In this document: positions 54,993-64,000 of the stretch, piece after piece
How positions within the stretch are numbered: the first letter of the stretch is position 1
Layout of the letters: the number at the start of each line of letters is the position of its first letter
Assembly: GCA_963836605.1 (NCBI GenBank)
Contig: CAWIKB010000011.1
Coordinates: 62,001 to 126,000, forward strand
DNA length: 64,000 bases
Source of the DNA: Bog-473 sp963836605
Lineage (GTDB): Bacteria > Actinomycetota > Acidimicrobiia > Acidimicrobiales > RAAP-2
Direction of reading: 5' to 3'
Translations under genes and position numbers: made by a program
The notes under the pieces: generated by a model
Database searches by the model: none
What the model saw: the letters and a program-made list of their open reading frames with translations, nothing else
What the model was told of the DNA's origin: nothing

Positions 54993-55445
54993 ATGTTGAC
55001 GCGCAAGACCAGAAAGCAGGACCCCGCCGTGGACTACGAGGTCACCAAGACCGAGGACGAATGGAAAGAGGAGTTGGCTCCGGAGCGCTACCAGGTGCTT
55101 CGCCAAGCCGGCACCGAGCCCGCCTGGTCGGGTGAGCTCCTCCATGTCGATGGCCAGGGCGTGTTCCATTGTGCCGCCTGTAACGCCGAGCTGTTCGACA
55201 GCGACGCCAAGTTCGAATCGGGATCGGGGTGGCCCAGCTTCGATCGGGCCAAGTCCGCCGGGACCGTCGTCGAGCGCGCCGACCGCCAGCTCGGGATGAC
55301 CCGGACCGAGATCGTGTGCGCCCGTTGCGGCGGCCATCTGGGGCATGTCTTCCCCGATGGGCCCACCGACACCGGAATGCGCTACTGCGTGAACTCGCTC
55401 TCGCTCACCTACGAGCAGGACGAGGACGCCGCACCGGAAGGCTGA
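54993..55445 (+). CDS. msrB: Peptide methionine (R)-S-oxide reductase MsrB
   Basis: 150 residues from ATG 54993, preceded by AAGGAG. It has the zinc-binding Cys pairs C60/C63 and C109/C112, SGSGWPSF, GHLGHVF and the catalytic Cys132 in MRYCVNSLSL. It repairs oxidised methionine. A short AT-rich run (GAAATATTTTTTGG) precedes it after the serine hydrolase and may be a partial terminator or promoter. Confidence 0.96.
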   Translation: MLTRKTRKQDPAVDYEVTKTEDEWKEELAPERYQVLRQAGTEPAWSGELLHVDGQGVFHCAACNAELFDSDAKFESGSGWPSFDRAKSAGTVVERADRQLGMTRTEIVCARCGGHLGHVFPDGPTDTGMRYCVNSLSLTYEQDEDAAPEG

Positions 55446-55764
55446 GCGCCGGCCAGTCGTCCTTCGACCACGTCGAAGACGTCGGCCAGGTGCGCCGCGT
55501 CGCCCCGGCAACCGAGCCGCGCGAGCAGCGACTCGCCGAGGGCCAACGCCGCGCAGATCTCGAAGACCTCCTCCTTCAAGAAGGCGATGCTCGCCGCGAA
55601 CTGGAGCGGCGGCGCGCCTGCACCGCCACCCGGCCGCCCGCGATCGTCGTGGCCACGCCGATGGCCCCCACCAAGGCGCCGGTCCGGTGGTGACGCAGCG
55701 CCAGGAGGCTCAGAAGGAGGTGTCGGCCGGCGGCCAGGCTGTAGGGGGTGATCAACCAGGTCAT
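55409..55764 (-). CDS. Hypothetical protein, possibly frameshifted
   Basis: Two overlapping minus-strand frames each look partly real. The first, from ATG 55764, reads MTWLITPYSLAAGRHLLL then GALVGAIGVATTIAGGRVAV, a small membrane-like N-terminus. The second gives FAASIAFLKEEVFEICAALALGESLL and ends at 55409, a helical C-terminus. Joining them near 55615 (GCGCGCCGCC) would make one protein of about 118 residues, but requires two extra bases or one missing, unlike the other frameshifts here. Its end overlaps msrB by 37 bp. It lies immediately downstream of ssb. Function unknown. Confidence 0.4.
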
Positions 55765-55767
55765 CGC

Positions 55768-56190
55768 TCATACCTCGATGTTCTCGGGGTCTGCCTTGAG
55801 CCCGCCTTCGACGGATGCCTCGGGGCCGCCGCGACGCTCCGTCCGCTGGACGTCAGCCGTGGCGAAACGCAGGCTGGGCCCGATCTCGTCGGCCGTGATC
55901 TCGACCTTCGAGCGGTGGTCACCCTCCTCGGTCTCCCAGCTGCGCTGCTCGAGCCGGCCCGTGACGACGACCCGCATGCCCTTGGACAGGCTGAGTGCCA
56001 CGTTCTCGGCCAGGTCCCTCCAGCACACCACGTCGAAGAACGACGTGGCCTCATGCCATTCCTGGGTCGTGCGATCCTGCCAGCGGCGATTGACGGCCAC
56101 GCCCAGCTGGGCCGTGGCCTGCCCCTCTCGGGTGTAGCGGATTTCCGGTTCCCGGGTCAGGTTGCCCGTGATGGTCGTGGTGTTGGCCAT
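55768..56190 (-). CDS. ssb: Single-stranded DNA-binding protein
   Basis: 140 residues, shorter than housekeeping Ssb (about 165). One OB fold: TTITGNLTREPEIRYT, FDVVCWRDLAENVALSLSKG and VVVTGRLEQRSWE. The disordered tail lacks the usual acidic DDDIPF-type end (it ends KADPENIEV), so it may not recruit the standard partner proteins and could be a paralogue. GAGGAG precedes the ATG, and a CCCCGCAC/GTGCGGGG palindrome lies 24 bp upstream. Confidence 0.9.
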   Translation of the reverse strand: MANTTTITGNLTREPEIRYTREGQATAQLGVAVNRRWQDRTTQEWHEATSFFDVVCWRDLAENVALSLSKGMRVVVTGRLEQRSWETEEGDHRSKVEITADEIGPSLRFATADVQRTERRGGPEASVEGGLKADPENIEV

Positions 56191-56453
56191 GGCGTGCTCC
56201 TCGCTTTCGCAATCCCCCGCACGTGCGGGGCGACGAGCAGCCTGGGGGAACCGACTAACCGAGAACCTTGCCGGCGACCTTGCCGCGCCGGAGTACACCG
56301 GTTGCGCGTCCGAAAATTTCCCGGCGGGCGTTTCCGGGACGCGGACCCGGACGCGGACGCCCACGCGGACGCCGATGCGGGCGAGGCACGCACCCGGCCA
56401 ATCCGCGTCCGGTGCCCGCGGCTGCCGAATTACCGGGTCCTGCCGCCGCCCGA
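56191..56453. other. Intergenic region with palindrome and GGACGC-type repeats
   Basis: 263 bp between ssb and ftsX, both on the minus strand. CCCCGCACGTGCGGGG at 56215-56230 is a perfect 16-bp palindrome near the ssb ribosome site. Around 56335-56390 there is a degenerate run of GGACGC/GGACCC hexamers. No SOS (LexA-type) box is seen. No RNA gene or smpB is present, although smpB often follows ftsX in actinobacteria. Confidence 0.5.
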
Positions 56454-57338
56454 CTAGACGTCGAGGAAGCGGCGAATGGCGATGGCCGATCCCACCGAGC
56501 CGATCACGACGCCCACGAAGACAACGACGGCGTTGGTCACGATCACCTCGCCGCCCGTCATGTGCATCGCGCTCAGCACGTTGCTCGTGCCGCCGCTCCC
56601 GTAGTGATTGATGACGAGATACAGCGCGTAGACCGCCAGCGCGGCCAGGCCCGAACCCAGGAGTCCCTGGATCATCCCCTCCGACATGAAGGGCACCCGG
56701 ATGAACCAGTTGGTCGCACCCACCAGCTTCATCACCGAGACCTCGCGGCGGCGGGCGAAGATGGCCATGCGAATGGAGTTCAGGATCAGGACGGCTGCCG
56801 AGACGATGAGAACGACGGCGATGCCCAGACAGACCCATTTCAAGATATTGATCACATTCTCCTCGGCCCTTATCTGCTGGGTCGGCGCGGTCACCGTCAG
56901 CACGCCCGCGCTCCCGGTGAAGGTGTGAATGACCTGGTTGGCGTCGGACAGGACGACCGGTGTGCACCAGTACGAGGTGGGCATGTCGCTCACCGTGGTG
57001 GATTGCACCACATCGGACGGCAGGAGCTTGCGGGCCTCGTCGAAGTTCCGCTGCTTGCCCCAGTAGGCACACGGTTGGCGGACGTAGGTGAGCTGGGAGA
57101 TCTCGGTCCCCACCGCTTTGATCTCCTGGGCGTTGGCGTGGGGCTCCATCCACACCGTGACCTGGGTGCCGCGCTCCCATTCACCCGATGCGTTGGCCGC
57201 GCCCTGGCGCAGCAGCAGGGCGGCGCCCACCAGGGTCAGCGACACCGCCACCGTCAGGATGGCGGCCACCGTCATCAGCCGGTTGCGCCACAGGTTCGAG
57301 CCCGTCTCCCGGGCCACATAGTCGAGCGATACGGGCAT
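56454..57338 (-). CDS. ftsX: Cell division ABC transporter permease FtsX
   Basis: 294 residues: N-terminal helix (RLMTVAAILTVAVSLTLVGAALL), a large external loop with two Cys (QPCAYWG, SYWCTP), then three helices and the family MKLVGATNWFIRVPFM cytoplasmic loop. With FtsE it activates peptidoglycan hydrolases at the septum. The start lies one base after the ftsE stop. Confidence 0.94.
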   Translation of the reverse strand: MPVSLDYVARETGSNLWRNRLMTVAAILTVAVSLTLVGAALLLRQGAANASGEWERGTQVTVWMEPHANAQEIKAVGTEISQLTYVRQPCAYWGKQRNFDEARKLLPSDVVQSTTVSDMPTSYWCTPVVLSDANQVIHTFTGSAGVLTVTAPTQQIRAEENVINILKWVCLGIAVVLIVSAAVLILNSIRMAIFARRREVSVMKLVGATNWFIRVPFMSEGMIQGLLGSGLAALAVYALYLVINHYGSGGTSNVLSAMHMTGGEVIVTNAVVVFVGVVIGSVGSAIAIRRFLDV

Positions 57339-57339
57339 C

Positions 57340-58068
57340 TCAGCCCGACGTTCCCGTGGAGATGGCGGGATCCGGGGGCATCACGCTGTCAATGCCGTAC
57401 ACACCGCGCGCCTGGTCGCGGACCAGGCTCCCGTTGCTCAACTCAATGACGCGACGTCGCATCTTGTCGACCAGCACCTCGTCGTGCGTGGCCACGACCA
57501 CGGTGGTGCCGGTGCGGTTGATGCGGTCCAGCAACTGCATGATGCCCTGGCTGGTCTGGGGGTCGAGGTTTCCGGTCGGCTCGTCGGCCAGCAGAATCAG
57601 GGGACGGTTGACGAAGGCGCGGGCGACCGCGACCCGCTGCTGCTCCCCGCCCGAGAGCTCACCGGGCAGGTTGTCCGTCTTCTTGGCCAGGCCGACCAGG
57701 TCGAGCACCTGCGGCACCTGGTTGGCCACCACGTGGCGGGGGCGGCCGATCACCTCGAGGGCGAAGGCGACGTTCTCGAAGACGGTCTTGTTCGGGAGCA
57801 GGCGGAAGTCCTGGAAGACGCAGCCGATGTTGCGGCGCAGGTAGGGGACGCGCCATTTGGGCAGGTCAACGATGTCGCGACCGGCCTCCCAGATGTGGCC
57901 CCCGTCGGGCAGTTCCTCGCGCAGCAGCAACCGGATAAAGGTGGTCTTGCCCGAGCCCGACGAACCGACCAGGAAGACGAACTCTCCCTTGTCGATCTCG
58001 ACCGAGATGTCGCGCAGGGCGACAGTCGATCCCTTGTAGGTCTTGGTGATGTTGTCGAATCGGATCAT
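57340..58068 (-). CDS. ftsE: Cell division ATP-binding protein FtsE
   Basis: 242 residues. Walker A GSSGSGKTTFIRLLL, the Q-loop VFQDFRLLPNKTVFEN, signature LSGGEQQRVAVARA and Walker B LLADEPTGNLD are standard for FtsE. It works with FtsX. Its gene is preceded by a TAGGAT hexamer about 50 nt upstream (58118-58123 region), implying a short leader. Confidence 0.95.
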   Translation of the reverse strand: MIRFDNITKTYKGSTVALRDISVEIDKGEFVFLVGSSGSGKTTFIRLLLREELPDGGHIWEAGRDIVDLPKWRVPYLRRNIGCVFQDFRLLPNKTVFENVAFALEVIGRPRHVVANQVPQVLDLVGLAKKTDNLPGELSGGEQQRVAVARAFVNRPLILLADEPTGNLDPQTSQGIMQLLDRINRTGTTVVVATHDEVLVDKMRRRVIELSNGSLVRDQARGVYGIDSVMPPDPAISTGTSG

Positions 58069-58181
58069 GGTGTGGGGGGCCGGACAACCGACGCCGAGCG
58101 TGGCTGCAGCGCCACAATCCTAACGACCCCGACCCGCCGTAGGGGTGCACTGCCTCCCTGCGCTGGTCACACGGGTCGGAC

Positions 58182-59319
58182 TCAGGAATTCCCACGCTGG
58201 CGGCGCAGCTCGGCCTCCATGAACCCCTCGAGGTCACCGTCGAGCACCGCATCCACGTTCCCGGTCTCATAGGAGGTGCGCAGATCCTTGACCAACTGGT
58301 ACGGAGCCAGCACGTACGAGCGGATCTGGTTGCCCCAGGCGTTGTCGCCCCGGTCGCCACTGAGCGCGTCCATTTCGGCCCGCCGCTCGTTGCGGGCGCG
58401 GTCGGCCAACTTGGCCCCGAGGATCTGCATGGCCTTGGCCTTGTTCTGGTGCTGACTGCGCTCGTTCTGACACGAGACGACCAGGCCGGTGGGCAGATGG
58501 GTGAGGCGCACGGCCGAGTCGGTCTTGTTCACGTGCTGGCCGCCCGCCCCCGAGGAGCGGTAGGTGTCGATACGCAGGTCCTTCTCGTCGATCTCCACCT
58601 CGGCCGAGGTGTCCTCCAGGAAGGGTGTCACGTCCAGGGAGGCAAAGCTGGTCTGACGCCGACGCTGCGAGTCGAAGGGTGACATGCGCACCAGCCGGTG
58701 CACGCCCCGCTCGGTGGCCAACAGGCCGTAGGCGAAGCGCCCCCGCACAATGAACGTGGCCGACAGCAGCCCGGCTTCCTGCCCTTCGGTCGCCTCGTCC
58801 AACTCGACGGTGAAGCCGCGCCGTTCCGCCCACCGCTGGTACATGCGCAGCATCATCTCCGTCCAGTCCTGCGCGTCGGTACCACCGGCGCCGGCGTGCA
58901 CTTCGACCACGGCGTCCTTCTCGTCGTACTCGCCCGAGAAGAGCGACTGCAGTTCGAGCGCCCCCAGTCGGGCGCGCAGCGCGTCGACGGTCTCCACCAG
59001 TTCTGCCTCCAGCGACACGTCGGGCGCGCCGTCCGCCCGGGACTCGTCCACCAACTCGCGCAAGGCGGTGGCCTCGCTGAGCTCATCGCGCAGCCCGGTC
59101 AACTGGTCCAGGTCGGCTGTCACCTGTCCCAACTCGGTGGTGATGGATCGGGCCCGATCGCCGTCGTTCCACAGATCGGGTTTGGCCGCCTCTGCTTCGA
59201 GTTCAGCCCGCCGCGCCGTCAGCCGCTCCAGCCCCAGGTACCGCTCCGCCTCGGCCAGCCGGGTCTCGGATGCTTCCAGTTCGGCGGTGAAGTCCCGGGG
59301 TGCCTCGGCCGGACCCGGG

Positions 59320-59333
<14 letters not shown>
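58182..59333 (-). CDS. prfB: Peptide chain release factor 2
   Basis: 383 residues from ATG 59333. The catalytic GGQ is in SSGAGGQHVNKTDS, with VEVHAGAGGTDAQDW and the anticodon-like region SPFDSQRRRQTSFAS. It terminates at UGA and UAA. No internal UGA or programmed frameshift site is present near codon 25, so it is made from one frame. It overlaps the secA stop by 14 nt and precedes ftsE, the usual actinobacterial order. Confidence 0.95.
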
Positions 59334-62100
<2,767 letters not shown>

Positions 62101-62571
62101 GAGGTGACGATCCTACCGGGCCGTCGCAGGACCCGGCTGTCGAGCCGGGACCGGTGCAATTGGGCTGCGTGCGGCTGACCTGGTCTTTGACCCCACACTC
62201 GCCTGCGGCAAGGTTGACGTGCTGACACCGGCGGCCCGGGGACGTCGCCGCCCTCGGGCCCTACGGCGCACTCATGGCACGCATCCCCTCGTCACCACCG
62301 GCCCCCGGCGGGAGCTCAATGGGCAGGACTTACTTCTAAGCCGCACCATGCTCAGCAACCACAAGTTGCCTTACGTGGGTCGTTTCGCCTGCGACTGGCT
62401 TCGACTTGCAACCACAGACCCGCACGCAGCCCAGCGCAGTCTACGACCCCGGCGGGTGGCGCCGCTCCGGCTCTGGGCACGGCGAAAGGGGTGCCATCCC
62501 GATGCGCCCCGAGGACGCGGCCGCAGGGCGCGAGTTGCGAGCACCTCGGACCTTGGCCTAATGAGGGCGCC
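62101..62571. other. 470-bp intergenic region
   Basis: Lies between divergent secA and the carbonic anhydrase gene. Apart from the secA -10 and a GAGGG ribosome site before ATG 62572, I see no supported feature. A stretch around 62310-62345 (GGGAGCTCAATGGGCAGGACTTACTTCTAAGCC) recalls the D-arm and anticodon of a tRNA-Arg but has no matching acceptor or T-arm. Several short open frames here look non-coding. Confidence 0.4.
62110..62115 (-). promoter_or_regulatory. Putative -10 hexamer (near-leaderless) for secA
   Basis: TAGGAT on the minus strand with a 9-nt spacer to ATG 62100. Confidence 0.5.
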
Positions 62572-63054
62572 ATGACGCAGATCGCCCGCCTCCTCGAGGC
62601 CAACGAGGGCTACGCCGCGGCGCGGGAGAACGTGGCCGATCCCCGCCCCGGCCGCCACCTGGCCATCGTCACCTGTATGGACGCCCGCATCGACGTCTTC
62701 GCCGTGCTGGGCCTCCACCTCGGCGAAGCCCACGTGATCCGGAACGCGGGGGGTCGGGTGACCGACGACGTGCTGCGGAGCTTGGCCCTGTCGAGCCAGG
62801 TCCTCGGCGTCGACGTCGTCATCGTGATGCAGCACACCAAGTGCGGGCTGGCGGGCATGACGGACGGGGAGCTCCAGCGCCTCACCGGGGCCGACCTCGG
62901 CTTCTTGCCGATCGACGACCACGCCGCCGCGCTCCGCGAAGACATCGAACTGCTCACGACGAAGCCCTATCTGGCGCCGTTGCGAACCATCGCCGGCTTC
63001 GTCTATGACGTCGAGAGTGGCGAGATCGACGACGTCGTGCGCTGGGAGCGCTGA
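62572..63054 (+). CDS. Beta-carbonic anhydrase
   Basis: 160 residues from ATG 62572. The active site has zinc ligand Cys35 with the Asp37/Arg39 dyad in TCMDARID, then His88 and Cys91 in QHTKCG, and GGRVTDD. It interconverts CO2 and bicarbonate. The short length fits the small class seen in actinobacteria. The last codons lie within a 24-bp sequence that is repeated just after the gene. Confidence 0.92.
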   Translation: MTQIARLLEANEGYAAARENVADPRPGRHLAIVTCMDARIDVFAVLGLHLGEAHVIRNAGGRVTDDVLRSLALSSQVLGVDVVIVMQHTKCGLAGMTDGELQRLTGADLGFLPIDDHAAALREDIELLTTKPYLAPLRTIAGFVYDVESGEIDDVVRWER

Positions 63055-63096
63055 CTCGACCTTGCCGGGCCTGTGCGCTGGGAGCGCTGACTCGAC
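63037..63096. repeat. 24-bp direct repeat at the carbonic anhydrase stop
   Basis: The 24-bp word at 63037-63060 (GTGCGCTGGGAGCGCTGA plus CTCGAC) recurs exactly at 63073-63096, 36 bp on. The first copy holds the last codons and stop of the carbonic anhydrase gene, so the second copy is a duplicated gene end. Confidence 0.88.
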
Positions 63097-63108
63097 GATG
63101 TGGTGCGC

Positions 63109-64000
63109 TCAGGTCGGGACCTGGCCCAGGACCAGCCGCCCCCCGGCGTAGTCGAAGACGACCCATCCGTAGCGGATCAGTTGATCGGATCCCAGCAGGC
63201 CGAACGTCCCACCCGTGGAGATCTGACCGAACGGCGCGGCACCGATCAGTTGCGAGTGGAGATCGACACCGGGGATCGACCAGGGACCGCTGTGCACCAG
63301 GGGCACCGTGATGGTGGAGCACACGGTGCTCTGCCGCTGCGCCAGGTCGGAATGAGCCAAGTGCTGCCTCCTCGCCACCGAGCGGCTCACCACTGATTGG
63401 GACGAGCCGGTATCGACCGTGAAGCTTCGGCTCGGTCCGCGCCCGAATCGAATCGGGACGTTCATCGCCGCCTCACCCGACGTCAGCACCACGGTCACCG
63501 GGACCGTGGTGCCGGGCTGGCCATCGGTCACGGTGTCCGAGGGCGGTGGGCCCTGGGGCCCGTGCACCACTTCCTGGCCGCTGGGTGGCGCGCCCTCGGG
63601 ACCGCCTAGGGTCAGGGTCCGCGCCGTGAAGTCGATGCGTATGGCGCCGAAGCGACCGAGCACGTCGGAGCCGAGGAGCCCGACCGGCTGCCCCTTGCCG
63701 CCGAAGTCGGGCAGGCTGGCCGCTGTCAGGGATTGCGGTCGCAGGTCGACGCCGCCAACCGACCACGACGTGACCCCGACCGGTTGGGCGTTGCCGACGC
63801 AACCCACCCCGGCGAATTGGACCGCCGGGCCACGGCGCGGGAGATGCAGCTGGGCGGCCAGGTGGGTGGCCACGATGGACGAGCCGGCCCCCGTGTCGAT
63901 GACGAAGGGGAACGGTCCCTTCCCGTTGATGCAGACGTTGGCCATTTCGGCCACCTGCCCGGCCACCACGCTCACCGTGATGGGCAGGCGCGTCGCCCCG
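63109..64000 (-). CDS. Retropepsin-like aspartyl protease-type protein, two domains (N-terminus beyond window)
   Basis: The frame continues to the window edge, and conserved-looking residues (GATRLPITVSVVAGQ) precede the first GTG, so the N-terminus is missing. Two tandem aspartyl-protease folds are visible: FVIDTGAGSSIV near the start and FTVDTGSSQSVVS in the second half, each with a later GLLGSD motif (VGLLGSDVLGRFG and FGLLGSDQLIRYG). A functional protease could form from the two halves acting together, as in pepsin. Linker and domains suggest a secreted protein, but no signal peptide can be seen. Confidence 0.78.
   Translation of the reverse strand, partial: GATRLPITVSVVAGQVAEMANVCINGKGPFPFVIDTGAGSSIVATHLAAQLHLPRRGPAVQFAGVGCVGNAQPVGVTSWSVGGVDLRPQSLTAASLPDFGGKGQPVGLLGSDVLGRFGAIRIDFTARTLTLGGPEGAPPSGQEVVHGPQGPPPSDTVTDGQPGTTVPVTVVLTSGEAAMNVPIRFGRGPSRSFTVDTGSSQSVVSRSVARRQHLAHSDLAQRQSTVCSTITVPLVHSGPWSIPGVDLHSQLIGAAPFGQISTGGTFGLLGSDQLIRYGWVVFDYAGGRLVLGQVPT

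Noticed and set aside
56191..56453. smpB or tmRNA gene after ftsX
   Set aside because: No smpB-like frame or tmRNA ends were found; the region holds only a palindrome and hexamer repeats.
62305..62350. tRNA-Arg-like stretch (GGGAGCTCAATGGGCAG followed by TTCTAA)
   Set aside because: Only the D-arm resembles a tRNA. The anticodon stem does not pair, and there is no T-arm (GGTTCGA-type) or matching acceptor stem.

Overview
This window looks like the chromosome of a high-G+C actinomycete, roughly two-thirds G+C by eye. The class is probably Acidimicrobiia; that placement is inference. Supporting signs are the fused actinobacterial 2-oxoglutarate decarboxylase/dehydrogenase (kgd), an F420 gene (cofC), PafBC-type WYL regulators, a mycobacterial-type steroid-ring operon (fadE30-ipdF-fadD3 order), a CIRCE-controlled FmdB/Ruc-like protein, many GTG/TTG starts, and frequent leaderless promoters (a TAnnnT hexamer 6-10 nt before the start codon). 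I see no rRNA, no convincing tRNA, no CRISPR array and no transposase.

Layout. 0-7.3 kb: end of a secreted phosphoesterase, a small secreted protein, a UvrD-like helicase, an FAD oxidase/TPP enzyme pair, then (minus strand) xthA and a fabZ-like dehydratase. 7.4-14.3 kb: an unusual NYN ribonuclease-K/A linker-S1 protein directly behind kgd, a hydrolase and a DMT transporter. 14.5-20.6 kb: an oligopeptide-type ABC importer (binding protein, two permeases, and a fused double ATPase on the opposite strand). 20.7-30 kb: rnhB, small proteins, an acyl-CoA synthetase, a GH38 alpha-mannosidase, a class III cyclase, gpsA, cofC and a PIG-L deacetylase. 30-33.9 kb: a histone H1-like repeat protein, then an orphan pair made of a VirD4/TraG-type coupling ATPase and a MobF relaxase. 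33.9-47.5 kb: fused pafBC, ctaG, an acyl-CoA carboxyltransferase, moaC, FmdB/Ruc with CIRCE, tldE-tldD, a thioesterase, an MFS transporter, dxs, a leaderless Arg-rich leader ORF coupled to a small membrane protein, and a sugar nucleotidyltransferase. 47.5-55.4 kb: a four-gene operon with 4-nt overlaps (fadE30-like, ipdF-like, fadD3-like, Zn-alcohol dehydrogenase) diverging across a TetR-like operator from an amidohydrolase, a serine hydrolase and msrB. 55.4-64 kb: ssb, ftsX, ftsE, prfB, secA, a beta-carbonic anhydrase and a retropepsin-like protein that runs off the window.

A striking technical or biological theme: six otherwise well-conserved genes (second dipeptide permease, alpha-mannosidase, pafBC, ctaG, dxs, fadD3-like) each carry one apparent extra base. 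In each case the correct reading frame resumes at the expected residue. dxs is normally essential in bacteria of this type, so insertion errors in the assembly are the simplest explanation, but this cannot be settled from the sequence alone. I annotate these as single genes with a frameshift.
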